Below are positions 54,701 to 62,678 of a stretch of DNA of 64,000 bases, one piece after another; within the stretch, counting starts at the first letter, position 1, and every line of letters starts with the position of its first letter. The notes below the pieces were generated by a model. That model did not search any database and had not been told where the DNA came from. It saw only the letters and a program-made list of their open reading frames with translations. Both the position numbers and the translations under genes were made by a program. The stretch is from Psychroserpens sp. SPM9. Lineage in GTDB: Bacteria > Bacteroidota > Bacteroidia > Flavobacteriales > Flavobacteriaceae. The stretch spans positions 62,001 through 126,000 of the forward strand of contig NZ_JANZNR010000006.1 in NCBI RefSeq assembly GCF_025153525.1, given 5' to 3'.

Positions 54701-57700
54701 CAACGTTCCGCCGTTATTAAAGATTCCGGCGCCACCATCATCTGCTGCATCACCACTAGCTGTATTTCCATCGATATTTGTTCCATCAACAGTCATAGTA
54801 CCAGACCCATTCCATAAGCCACCACCTTCTCGTGCAGCAACATTATTATTAACCGTTCCTCCTGTAATATTAGAATCAGCTGCACCTGTAATATGGAGTC
54901 CGCCTCCATTTCCGGGAGCAGAACCCGTCGTATTAGAATCTAGAATTGAATTTGTAATATTTAAAGTACCTTCTATAATTTCGATACCACCACCTGCACG
55001 ACTTGAAGTGTTTGTCGTTATTTCTGAAGCATCGATAGTCACCACACCTGCAGTTGACAGGATACCACCACCTGAGCCAGAAGCTCCAGTAGCCGTATTA
55101 TTTGTGATTCTTGTTCCTCCAATTACATTTAACGTTCCGCCATTATTAAAAATTCCTGCGCCACCATCATCTGCTGCCGCACCAATTGCTGAATTTCCTG
55201 AAATGGTTGTTCCATCAACAGTCATTGTTCCTGAACCATTCCATAATCCACCACCTTCACGCGTCGCAGAATTGGTATTAAATGTACCACCAGTTATAGT
55301 CGCATTTGCAGCACCTGTGATATGAAGTCCGCCACCATTTCCTGGCGCAGAACCTGTTACATTTGAATTAACAGTAGAATTTGTAATATTTAGAGTTCCT
55401 TCGATAAGTTCGATTCCTCCACCAGCACGATTAGAAGCGTTATTGTTAATTAGTGAAGCCTCTATGGTAACAACACCTGCGGTTGAAAAAATTCCACCTC
55501 CAGAACCTAAAGCGCCATTTGCATCGTTATTTGTTATGCTTGTTCCACCTATGACATTTAGGGTTCCTCCATTGTTAAAGATTCCCGCACCACCATCATC
55601 AGCAGCAGCTCCTTGAGCAATATTACTGTCTATAACAGTTCCATTAACTGTCATGGTACCAGACCCATTCCATAAGCCGCCACCTTCACGACTTGCCGTA
55701 TTACTATTCACAGTTCCCCCTAATATATTAGCATCAGCGGCACCAGTGATATGTAAACCACCTCCGTTTCCGGGAGCAGATCCCGTCGTATTAAAGTCTA
55801 AAGTTGTATTTATTAGTATTAAGTTTCCTTCAATTAATTCAATTCCACCACCAGCGCGGTTAGACGAATTATAGGCAACCCATGAGGTATTAACCGTTAC
55901 GCTTCCGTCGGTACTCAAAATACCTCCACCAGAACCTGAAGTTCCCGTAGCCACATTATTAGTAACTGTTGTTAAATTTTGTAAGACTAAAGTTCCGCCA
56001 TTATTGAAAATTCCGCCGCCTCCAGTATCTGCATCTGGACCTTGGGCATCATTCCCATCAACTAATGTATTATCGATAGTCATGGTTCCTAAATTATTCC
56101 ATAAGCCACCACCTTCAGAAGCTGCAAAATTAAAAGTAATTGTACTATTATTAATTGTAGCATTCGTCGTACCAGATAAATGAATAGCGCCACCATTTCC
56201 TGGGTTAGGCATAATTGTATTCCCTAATCCTATATCAACACCAGCAGCATTTCCAGTTAAAGTTATACCGTCTAAAGTTAAAGTCCCTTCAGAACTATCT
56301 TCAATGGCACCACCAGCTCTACTCGCATAATTCCCAGAAATTGTTAATCCGTTAGAAAGATTTAAAACACCTCCTGTATTATTGAATATGGCACCACCAC
56401 GACCACCTGGCGTACTAGCACTAGCTATATTTCCAGTAAGCGTTGTTGCATTATCAACATTAAGTGTTCCGCCATTATTAAAAAGGCCTCCACCACCTGT
56501 AGCATCACCTGTAGCTGTATTATTAGTAACGGTTGTTCCGTTAATTGACATTACACCAACACTATTCCATAAACCTCCACCTTCAAAAGCGGTATTGTTT
56601 GATACTGTTCCGCCATTATAAATAACATCACCAGCTCCAGAAATATGAAGTCCGCCACCATTTCCTGGTGCTGGTCCATTTACTGTATTTCCAATTAATG
56701 ATACATTATTGAAAGTATAAGTTTCACCAACGGCAGAATTAATTTCAATTCCACCACCTGCTCTATTAGCTGTATTATTCTCGATTGTAAGTCCGTCAAC
56801 ATTCAAAGTCCCTGGAGTCAATGTAAAAATTCCGCCTCCAGAACCTAAAGTTCCTGAAGCAGTATTATTTGAAATTGTTGTTCCGTTTTGAACGATAAGT
56901 GTTCCTCCATTGTTGAAGATACCTCCACCGCCATCATCACTTCCGTCACCTTGAGCATCATTATTTTGGATTATCATACCATCAACAGTCATGGTTCCGA
57001 AGCCATTCCAAAGAGCGCCACCTTCACGTGCTGCACTATTTCCACTAGCCATACCTCCTGTAATATTTACTGAACCGTTGCTAGATACATGAATACCGCC
57101 ACCATTTCCAGGAGCCGCTATAGCTGGTGATACACCAGCATTATTATTTAACAAGGATACATTATTGAGCGTTGTTGTTATGGTGGCACCACCAGCTGTT
57201 TTGTCTTCAACACCACCACCAGCTCTATTGGCTGTATTTGATGATATTTCAGAATCATTAACCACTAATATTCCACCAACATCGTTAAAAATTCCACCAC
57301 CAGAACCAGCAGGAGAACCCGTGGCATTAGCTACATTGTTGGAAATAATACAATCATTAATAATTACTGTGGCATTGGTCATATAAATACCACCACCATC
57401 GGGTGCAACACCATTAGTTAATGTTAAATCATTTAAAGTGACGTTTCCAGAAGTAATATTAAATATTCGTCCATTAGAATTGGCATCAATAACCACAGTT
57501 GATGAAGGCGTACCTGTTATGGTAAGATCCTTATCAATTAAAAGTTCACTGTTTAAAGTGACCGTAGTAACCGATGGCATAAATGTAATGGTTCCACCCA
57601 TAGGTGTATCTGCGATTTCATTTCGCAATGTTCCGTCTGTTCCATCATCGGCACCACTTGTAACAATTTGTGCGAATGAATGTGTTGAAATAAAAAATGC

Positions 57701-57739
57701 TATTGCAAAGGCAATACCAAGAGTAATTTTGTTTCTCAT
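51746..57739 (-). CDS. Giant right-handed beta-helix T9SS type A protein
   Basis: 1,997 residues with a signal peptide (MRNKITLGIAFAIAFFISTHSFAQ). A parallel beta-helix of Gly/Asn/Thr-rich rungs fills the molecule, organised in about eleven superrepeats of ~150 residues, each with signatures such as GGGLWNGSGTMTVDGT, GGAGIFNNGGTL, SNRAGGGIE and APGNGGGLHITG. A choice-of-anchor Q-like segment (NSPAFDAGDATDTFTDQIG..ARDIGAYES) precedes the type A T9SS sorting domain (SVYPNPTTGVFNIEIG, VISITGKLVKQ, MASGIYLLNI). It is a T9SS-exported cell-surface or released fibre, probably an adhesin. It is monocistronic with its own terminator, and its upstream region shares an element with the TPR-LuxR gene. 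Confidence 0.9.
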   Translation of the reverse strand: MRNKITLGIAFAIAFFISTHSFAQIVTSGADDGTDGTLRNEIADTPMGGTITFMPSVTTVTLNSELLIDKDLTITGTPSSTVVIDANSNGRIFNITSGNVTLNDLTLTNGVAPDGGGIYMTNATVIINDCIISNNVANATGSPAGSGGGIFNDVGGILVVNDSEISSNTANRAGGGVEDKTAGGATITTTLNNVSLLNNNAGVSPAIAAPGNGGGIHVSSNGSVNITGGMASGNSAAREGGALWNGFGTMTVDGMIIQNNDAQGDGSDDGGGGIFNNGGTLIVQNGTTISNNTASGTLGSGGGIFTLTPGTLNVDGLTIENNTANRAGGGIEINSAVGETYTFNNVSLIGNTVNGPAPGNGGGLHISGAGDVIYNGGTVSNNTAFEGGGLWNSVGVMSINGTTVTNNTATGDATGGGGLFNNGGTLNVDNATTLTGNIASASTPGGRGGAIFNNTGGVLNLSNGLTISGNYASRAGGAIEDSSEGTLTLDGITLTGNAAGVDIGLGNTIMPNPGNGGAIHLSGTTNATINNSTITFNFAASEGGGLWNNLGTMTIDNTLVDGNDAQGPDADTGGGGIFNNGGTLVLQNLTTVTNNVATGTSGSGGGILSTDGSVTVNTSWVAYNSSNRAGGGIELIEGNLILINTTLDFNTTGSAPGNGGGLHITGAADANILGGTVNSNTASREGGGLWNGSGTMTVNGTVIDSNIAQGAAADDGGAGIFNNGGTLNVIGGTSITNNDANGALGSGGGIFSTAGVVTIEASLINNNASNRAGGGIELIEGTLNITNSTVNSNVTGSAPGNGGGLHITGAANATITGGTFNTNSATREGGGLWNGSGTMTVDGTTISGNSAIGAAADDGGAGIFNNGGTLNVIGGTRITNNTATGASGSGGGILSTAGVVTIDASEITTNTSSRAGGGIEIIEGTLNITNSILDSNTTGSAPGNGGGLHITGAADSNITGGTVNNNVAAREGGGLWNGSGTMTVDGTNIDGNTASGDAADDGGAGIFNNGGTLIVQNGTTIINNMADGASGSGGGIQNVAGGTVSISNSTITNNSANRAGGGIEDNSTLASGTLTLTNVTLNNNSTGAAPGNGGGLHITGSGNATINGGTTNGNTAANEGGGLWNGSGIMILVDHIVDGNTASGNDAMTPGAAGGGGVFNEGGTLDLSGSTAITNNIADGAQSTGGGILNAAGTLTANGISILNNQSNRAGGGIETNGAGAVSLTNVSLDFNETGVVTGAGAPGNGGGLHVSGNSMVSVTNGTVDNNTAASEGGGLWNGSGTMTVDAVTLENNTANGDAADNGGGGIFNNGGILIVQNGTLITSNLAGGTSGSGGGIQNVDGGSVMVSDSSISGNSANRAGGGIEDNSTVAIGTITLMNTNLDNNTVGSAPGNGGGLHITGPGNSTVTGGTVNGNIAALEGGGLWNGTGLMIVDGTTIDNNTANGDAADNGGGGIFNAGGTLIVQNGTVISNNDAAGTAGSGGGILNDMGTLSVIDSELSNNMSVRAGGAIEENSISGSILTLTNTNMLNNSTGAAPGNGGGLHITGPGDSNITGGMVNENTASREGGGLWNGSGVMTLDAVTIDSNLALGDAADDGGAGVFNNGGTLNITNGTVISNNTSIGASASGGGLLSTAGDVTVTDSSFESNAANRAGGAIEIIDGTLTFTNSVMVGNDVNGGAGSPAPGNGGGLHITGNSGTVTITTSTVTGNSAANEGGGLWNQNGTTMTVSSSTVDNNTAGEGGGIYNNTGAITTVMTSTISSNTASVSGGGLTNNGASLDLNAVTVVMNTAAGNGGGIEANNDVSLKNTIVALNSASSGTDVFGSLTSNDYNLIGSDDLNVFTPQTNDQEGVDPLIGPLQNNGGSTLTHQLLNNSPAFDAGDATDTFTDQIGQPVFGIARDIGAYESQTVLSVTDFNETAVLSVYPNPTTGVFNIEIGTSVSNDIDLKVISITGKLVKQTTLTTGLNTINIDGMASGIYLLNITSDNNSVTHKLILD
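52350..57400 (-). repeat. About eleven ~450-bp imperfect superrepeats in the beta-helix gene
   Basis: The 'GGGLWN' landmark occurs eleven times at roughly 150-residue intervals, with the same order of sub-motifs in each unit. Central units are most alike at the DNA level (recurrent plus-strand CCATTCCATAAGCCACCACC and CCACCATTTCCTGGAGC), which points to recent unequal exchange in the middle of the array. Confidence 0.8.
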
Positions 57740-57774
57740 TTGATTAGTGTTAATTAAACGTTTGTTTTAACGCC

Positions 57775-57790
57775 TTTTGGGGTAAGACAC
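57775..57790 (-). promoter_or_regulatory. GTGTCTTACCCCAAAA element upstream of beta-helix gene
   Basis: On the coding (-) strand GTGTCTTACCCCAAAA lies 35 nt before the ATG at 57739. TGTCTTACCCYAAAA is shared 14/15 with 41115-41129 upstream of the TPR-LuxR gene, in the same orientation relative to the gene. The flanking GTAAG...CTTAC inverted pair (57782-57800) adds a possible operator. Confidence 0.5.
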
Positions 57791-57938
57791 TAACACTTAC
57801 GAGAAAACTCAAGAGTGGGTTTTATAAAACTGAAATTTTAACATTTTATTAAGAATAATAAATGCAAACTCCTTTGATTATAGGTTCAAAATTTGACAAT
57901 ATTTAAACAAAACGAATTGATGATTAAGGAATTCTTAA

Positions 57939-59732
57939 TTACATACGTTCAGGAACATTGATTCCAAGAAGGTTAAATGCATTTTTTATCACGTTAGCAA
58001 CGGTTTGAGATAACTGTACACGCCACACTTTTTCGGAGGTATTATCGGCACCTAAAATAGAAACATTTTGATAAAAGGAATTAAATTCTTTCACCAATTC
58101 ATAAGTATAGTTTGCTATGAGCGCAGGACTGTAATTATCTGCAGCATTTTGAATCACTTCAGGAAACAATTCTAATTGTTTAAGTAGTTCCTTTTCTTTA
58201 GGATGCATGATTACCTCTGACTGACTAGAAGTTACAGACACATCTAAATTAGATTTACGTAAGATTGACTGAATACGCGCATAAGTATATTGAATAAAAG
58301 GTCCTGTATTGCCTTGAAAATCGATAGACTCTTTAGGATCGAACAAAATACGTTTTCTCGGGTCGACTTTAAGAATAAAATATTTTAAAGCACCTAAACC
58401 AATTGTTTTGTAAAGCGCTTGTTTCTCTGTTTCAGAATAGCCGTCAAGTTTTCCTAATTCTTCAGAAATCTCACCAGCAGTCTGTGCCATTTCATCGACC
58501 AAATCATCGGCGTCAACCACAGTTCCTTCTCTACTTTTCATTTTTCCGGAAGGCAAATCAACCATCCCGTAGCTTAAGTGATATAAATTATCGGCCCAGT
58601 CAAAACCGAGTTTTTTAATAATTAAAAACAAGACTTGAAAATGGTATTCCTGTTCATTCCCAACGGTATACACCATACCACCAACATCTGGAAAATCCTT
58701 GACACGTTGAATTGCAGTACCAATATCTTGAGTCATATATACGGCAGTCCCATCGCTACGCAAAACGATTTTTTCATCTAAACCTTCATCGGTTAAATCA
58801 CACCAAACCGACCCATCTTCTTTCGTAAAAAACACGCCTGTTTTTAAACCTTCGGCTACAAATTCTTTACCTAATAAATAGGTTTCGCTTTCATAATATA
58901 AGGTGTCAAAATCGACACCTATAGCTTTATAGGTCGCATCAAAACCGTCATAAACCCAACCATTCATTTTTTTCCATAATGCGACAACTTCCTCGTCTCC
59001 AGCTTCCCATTTTCTGAGCATATCCTGGGCTTCTAATAAAATTGGCGCCTGCTTTTTAGCCTCTTCTTCGGTTTGTCCTTTGGAAATAAGCTGTTGGATT
59101 TCTGCCTTGTATTCTTGATCGAATTTCACATAGTAATTCCCTACAAGTTTATCGCCTTTTAGACCAATTGACTCTGGAGTTTCTCCATTTCCGAAGCGCT
59201 TCCAGGCCAACATACTTTTACAAATATGAATGCCTCTATCATTAATAATTTGCGTTTTATAAACCTTCTTTCCTGATGCTTTTAAAATTTCAGAAACGCT
59301 ATACCCTAAAATCACATTTCTAATATGTCCTAAATGCAGAGGTTTATTTGTATTAGGTGAAGAATACTCGACCATTACTGCTTTTCCTTTAGAATTAGGT
59401 GTAGCAAAACCGTAGTTATTCTGGTCCTTAATACTATTAAAAAAATTAATATAATAGGCATCGTTAATTTCGATATTTAAAAAGCCTTTTACGACATTAA
59501 ATGCCTTGACTTCATTAACGTGCTCTACCAAATACGTCCCAATTTGTTCTCCTATTTGGACAGGATTACCTTTAACAATCCTCAACATAGGAAACACAAC
59601 AACTGTAATATCTCCAGCAAACTCTTTACGAGTGGCTTGAAATTCTACTGATTGTAATTCTGCATCAAAAACAGATTTTACGGCCTGTTTTACCTTTTGT
59701 GACAGTGTCTCCTGAAGATTCATTTTAGTCAT
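57939..59732 (-). CDS. argS: Arginine-tRNA ligase
   Basis: 597 residues, a class I aminoacyl-tRNA synthetase charging tRNA-Arg. It has the ArgRS-specific N-terminal domain (about 1-110), the HIGH motif in PNTNKPLHLGHIRNVILG (about 122-139), the degenerate KMSK segment LPSGKMKSREGTVVDADDL, and a C-terminal DALR anticodon-binding domain ending LLGINVPERM. Two ATGs three codons apart are possible starts. A perfect TATCTTTG box lies 13 nt upstream. Confidence 0.97.
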   Translation of the reverse strand: MTKMNLQETLSQKVKQAVKSVFDAELQSVEFQATRKEFAGDITVVVFPMLRIVKGNPVQIGEQIGTYLVEHVNEVKAFNVVKGFLNIEINDAYYINFFNSIKDQNNYGFATPNSKGKAVMVEYSSPNTNKPLHLGHIRNVILGYSVSEILKASGKKVYKTQIINDRGIHICKSMLAWKRFGNGETPESIGLKGDKLVGNYYVKFDQEYKAEIQQLISKGQTEEEAKKQAPILLEAQDMLRKWEAGDEEVVALWKKMNGWVYDGFDATYKAIGVDFDTLYYESETYLLGKEFVAEGLKTGVFFTKEDGSVWCDLTDEGLDEKIVLRSDGTAVYMTQDIGTAIQRVKDFPDVGGMVYTVGNEQEYHFQVLFLIIKKLGFDWADNLYHLSYGMVDLPSGKMKSREGTVVDADDLVDEMAQTAGEISEELGKLDGYSETEKQALYKTIGLGALKYFILKVDPRKRILFDPKESIDFQGNTGPFIQYTYARIQSILRKSNLDVSVTSSQSEVIMHPKEKELLKQLELFPEVIQNAADNYSPALIANYTYELVKEFNSFYQNVSILGADNTSEKVWRVQLSQTVANVIKNAFNLLGINVPERM

Positions 59733-59745
59733 GATTTTAAGTCTG

Positions 59746-59753
59746 CAAAGATA
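59746..59753 (-). promoter_or_regulatory. argS -7 box (TATCTTTG)
   Basis: A perfect TAnnTTTG on the - strand, 13 nt before the argS ATG. No clear -33 TTG. Confidence 0.5.
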
Positions 59754-59826
59754 TGTTTTTTATTAAAATTTTAAGATGACTAGGCGCTTTAATTACTTAT
59801 TTTAGTCCTATTAAGCATTCAAATTT

Positions 59827-60195
59827 ATGGAAAGACAGCACCATTTATTACGAGGAATTCCAGTATTAGCATCATTAAACATTAAAAAGACCGTCGATTT
59901 TTACAAATCCAAACTAGGCTTTAATCGTGTGGGATACCTCGATGATAATTATGCAGTAATTGCTCGTGACCATTTTGTGGTACATTTTTGGAAGTGTAAT
60001 GATAAAATCCATCCAGAACACACAAGCTGTTATGTTGATGTTAAAGATATAGACATCTTATATAAGGAATTACAAGCTTTTGACGTGATTCATCCCAACG
60101 GAAAACTAGAAAACAAGCCTTATGGTATGCGCGAATTTTCAATTCTAGATCATGATGGAAATTTAATTAAATTCGGACAAGAATTACATCCATAA
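59827..60195 (+). CDS. VOC family (bleomycin-resistance-type) protein
   Basis: 122 residues. GIPVLASLNIKKTVDFYKSKLGFNRVGYLDDNYAVIARD, HFVVHFWKC, SCYVDVKDIDILYKELQAF and YGMREFSILDHDGNLIKFGQE give the complete glyoxalase/bleomycin-binding fold, with candidate metal or ligand residues at the usual H/E positions. It differs in sequence from the VOC gene at 24849. Cytosolic, substrate unknown. A hairpin overlaps its stop codon. Confidence 0.9.
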   Translation: MERQHHLLRGIPVLASLNIKKTVDFYKSKLGFNRVGYLDDNYAVIARDHFVVHFWKCNDKIHPEHTSCYVDVKDIDILYKELQAFDVIHPNGKLENKPYGMREFSILDHDGNLIKFGQELHP

Positions 60196-60211
60196 GAAGT
60201 ACTCTTATTTT
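60192..60211 (+). terminator. Small hairpin overlapping the VOC stop
   Basis: ATAAGA and TCTTAT pair around AGTAC, directly followed by TTT. It contains the TAA stop. A short stem, so a weak terminator candidate. Confidence 0.4.
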
Positions 60212-60253
60212 AGGATTAAACACACAATCACTTAATAATCAAAACCTTAACAA

Positions 60254-60273
60254 ACAACATGCATTTCGTCGAT
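60254..60273 (+). promoter_or_regulatory. Shared 20-mer element upstream of TPR histidine kinase
   Basis: ACAACATGCATTTCGTCGAT matches 17/20 with 14711-14730 upstream of the esterase gene in the same orientation. Confidence 0.5.
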
Positions 60274-60278
60274 AGTTG

Positions 60279-60312
60279 TGCCGTTTTTCTATGTTTTTTG
60301 CCGTTTATCTAT
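60279..60312 (+). promoter_or_regulatory. Direct repeat TGCCGTTTWTCTAT, 20-bp period
   Basis: TGCCGTTTTTCTAT (60279-60292) and TGCCGTTTATCTAT (60299-60312) differ at one of 14 bases and start exactly 20 bp apart, a spacing expected for a dimer binding one DNA face. The second copy's core recurs inverted as GATAAACGGCA at 14756-14766. LytTR-type regulators bind such spaced direct repeats (family knowledge; not shown here). Confidence 0.5.
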
Positions 60313-60528
60313 TCGTCGATGTTTTTATAAATTTCAATGGTCACTTTAACTAATTTATAGGTATTAAAACCTAAAAATTAGGGTTTAAGAACCTTTTTAG
60401 TGATTTTTGAAATGCTATTAATCAAAGTCCCAAACGTTGATGAAACTTAATAATCAATCTTTATTGAGATTGTCATTATTATTAAAGCACCCTAACTATC
60501 CAACGCTAAAGGAAGTATCGTGTAGAAA

Positions 60529-60536
60529 TAATTTTG
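60529..60536 (+). promoter_or_regulatory. -7 box (TAATTTTG) of the TPR histidine kinase gene
   Basis: A perfect TAnnTTTG ending 25 nt before the ATG at 60562. Confidence 0.45.
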
Positions 60537-60561
60537 CAATTATTAATGCCCAAACTAAACT

Positions 60562-62622
60562 ATGAAACAGTTAATAACATTAGCTGTTTTATGTGCTTCG
60601 GTCTTTTGTGTTTCACAAACCAATGAGATCGATAGTCTTACTGTGCATTTATCTTTTCAAAAACAAGATTCTACAAAAGTCGATACTTCGTTACGTTTGG
60701 TTAAAGCGCTTTACGAGGCCAAAAGCTACAAAAAGGCACTTGTATATATCGAAAATACAGAACGTTTATCCAAAGTATTAAATCACACCAAAGGCATCGC
60801 TGATGTTAACTACTACAAAGCTTTAATCTATGCCCAAAGAGATGATTATTACAATGCCATAGATGGCTATAATAGATCCAAACGCTATTATACACAGTTA
60901 GGCGACACTCTAGGAATTGCCAAAGTGAATAACAGTATTGGCTTGATAGAAATTAAACGAGGAAACTATGGTGTCGGTCTTGAGAATTCACTATCTGCCA
61001 TTAAAACCTTTGAATCACGTCATTTAAATAATGAATTGAGTTCTGCGTATAATAATTTAGCTGAAGCTTATTACAACACACATCAGATAGACAAATCTCT
61101 TGAATTTAACATTAAAGCATTAGATGTAAGGGAACAATTAAAAGATAGCATTGGTATTAAAACCTCAACCCGAAACATTGCGCTTTTATATTCTGAACGA
61201 AAAGAACACCGAAAAGCCATTGAATATTACGAAAAGGTTTTAAAGCTTCTCAACCCTAATACAGATCAAAAGCTCAGAGGTGAGATTTTGCCGCGAATTG
61301 GTGCCGAATACCTCAAGTTTAAAGATTATGACAAAGCTGCCGAATACCTTGTTGAAGGTTTAAAGTTCAACAGAAAAAACAATAATGACGATGGTATTCT
61401 AAGAGCGTTGAATGCTATTGGTGAACTCAATATGCAACAAGGCAAAGTAAAGTTAGCTCAAATTCAAATTGATGAAGCTTACACAATTGCTTCAAAAATC
61501 AACAATAAACCTGAGTTACTTAAAAACTACAGATTGCATAAAGAATTAGATTCAATAAATGGAAAATTCCAAAATGCATTCTTTTGGCAAGGCAAATATT
61601 TTAACTTAAAAAGTGAACTCGATAAGGCCAACCAACCTATCATTCCAGTTATTACCCAACCTATCACTGTGGAACCTCTAGATGCTGATGAGGATTTTAA
61701 TGCCATAGCTTTAAAGCAACAAGAAGAAGAAAAAGATATTCAGTTTAAAAAACAGAAAGCGATTTCATATGTTTTAGGTGCTGCGTTTTTAATTGTATCT
61801 ACAATTTTATTATTGATTTATCTCAAACGAAAAAACACTCTTAAATTTAATAGAGAACTTCGAGAAAAAAACGAACAAATTGAACTTCAAAATCAAGAGT
61901 TTGCTAAACAAACCAAGCATCTCGAAGAAGTAAATAATGTAAAAGACCGCCTTTTCTCTATTGTGTCTCACGATTTAAAAGATTCCATTTCTTCTATAAA
62001 AGGCTTTATTGACTTACTTAAAGAGGATGGGATTTCTAGAGAAGAATTTTATGACCTTGTTCCTGAATTAAGTGAAAATGCCGATAATGCATCACAACTG
62101 CTTTATAATTTACTGAACTGGTCTAAATCTCAAATGCAGAATTTAGAACCTAAGGCCGACTTGTTTAACATCCAAGACGTCTTTCAGAATAAAATAAGTC
62201 TTGTTGAACAAAAAGTGGAGCAAAAACGTATTGTTCTTATCGACGAATCGCAAAGAGATTTTGTTTATGCTGATAAAAGTATGATTGAAATCGTGATACA
62301 AAATTTAATTACAAACGCGGTCAAATTCACCCGAGTTGGTGATGTGATCACCGTTTCAAATACCGATCATAATGGTAATGCATTAATTTGTGTTGAAGAT
62401 ACTGGTGTTGGGATTTCTAGAGAAAATGTTGATAAACTTTTCCAAAATGGCACCTTTACTACAAGAGGTACAAACAACGAAAAAGGAACAGGTTTAGGCC
62501 TAACAATTTGTAAGGAATTAGTCGAACTTAATAACGGCAGAATCTGGGTAGAAAGCACACCAAATGTAGGCACAAAATTCTATGTAGAACTTCCTAAAAT
62601 GAAACCAGCTACAACGGCTTAA
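60562..62622 (+). CDS. TPR-containing sensor histidine kinase
   Basis: 686 residues. A signal peptide (MKQLITLAVLCASVFCVSQ) exports an array of TPR repeats (about 25-380; for example NNELSSAYNNLAEAYYNTHQIDKSLEFNIKALDVRE). A membrane helix (AISYVLGAAFLIVSTILLLIYL, about 400-422) and a coiled coil lead to the HisKA domain with phospho-acceptor His in FSIVSHDLKDSISS (near 470) and a HATPase_c domain with NLITNAVKFT, EDTGVGIS and GTGLGLTICKELV. It senses an external signal through the TPR part and passes phosphate to an unknown regulator; no response regulator lies beside it. Confidence 0.93.
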   Translation: MKQLITLAVLCASVFCVSQTNEIDSLTVHLSFQKQDSTKVDTSLRLVKALYEAKSYKKALVYIENTERLSKVLNHTKGIADVNYYKALIYAQRDDYYNAIDGYNRSKRYYTQLGDTLGIAKVNNSIGLIEIKRGNYGVGLENSLSAIKTFESRHLNNELSSAYNNLAEAYYNTHQIDKSLEFNIKALDVREQLKDSIGIKTSTRNIALLYSERKEHRKAIEYYEKVLKLLNPNTDQKLRGEILPRIGAEYLKFKDYDKAAEYLVEGLKFNRKNNNDDGILRALNAIGELNMQQGKVKLAQIQIDEAYTIASKINNKPELLKNYRLHKELDSINGKFQNAFFWQGKYFNLKSELDKANQPIIPVITQPITVEPLDADEDFNAIALKQQEEEKDIQFKKQKAISYVLGAAFLIVSTILLLIYLKRKNTLKFNRELREKNEQIELQNQEFAKQTKHLEEVNNVKDRLFSIVSHDLKDSISSIKGFIDLLKEDGISREEFYDLVPELSENADNASQLLYNLLNWSKSQMQNLEPKADLFNIQDVFQNKISLVEQKVEQKRIVLIDESQRDFVYADKSMIEIVIQNLITNAVKFTRVGDVITVSNTDHNGNALICVEDTGVGISRENVDKLFQNGTFTTRGTNNEKGTGLGLTICKELVELNNGRIWVESTPNVGTKFYVELPKMKPATTA

Positions 62623-62678
62623 TTTTCAAGAAATCTTATTTCATTATTTTTACTATCTTTCAAAAAAAGAGACTAATA

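Larger units (their letters stand above)
60196..60561. other. 366-nt intergenic region with clustered regulatory repeats
   Basis: No ORF is convincing here. The region holds the hairpin at 60192-60211, the element at 60254-60273, the direct repeat at 60279-60312, a TTCGTCGATG echo at 60312-60321, and a perfect -7 box at 60529-60536. The stretch 60330-60520 shows nothing recognisable. Confidence 0.6.

Noticed and set aside
52530-55325. Long proline-rich reading frames on the + strand opposite the beta-helix gene (for example 52530-53348)
   Set aside because: They arise because GGT/GGA/AAT-rich repeat codons read as Pro/Ala-type codons without stops on the other strand. They have no ribosome site, signal peptide or family pattern.
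51746-57739. Beta-helix repeats as a CRISPR-like or tandem non-coding array
   Set aside because: The units are about 450 bp, in frame, and form one uninterrupted coding sequence with signal peptide and T9SS domain.
60330-60520. Possible small RNA or ORF in the gap before the histidine kinase
   Set aside because: No promoter-terminator pair or credible reading frame was found in this stretch.
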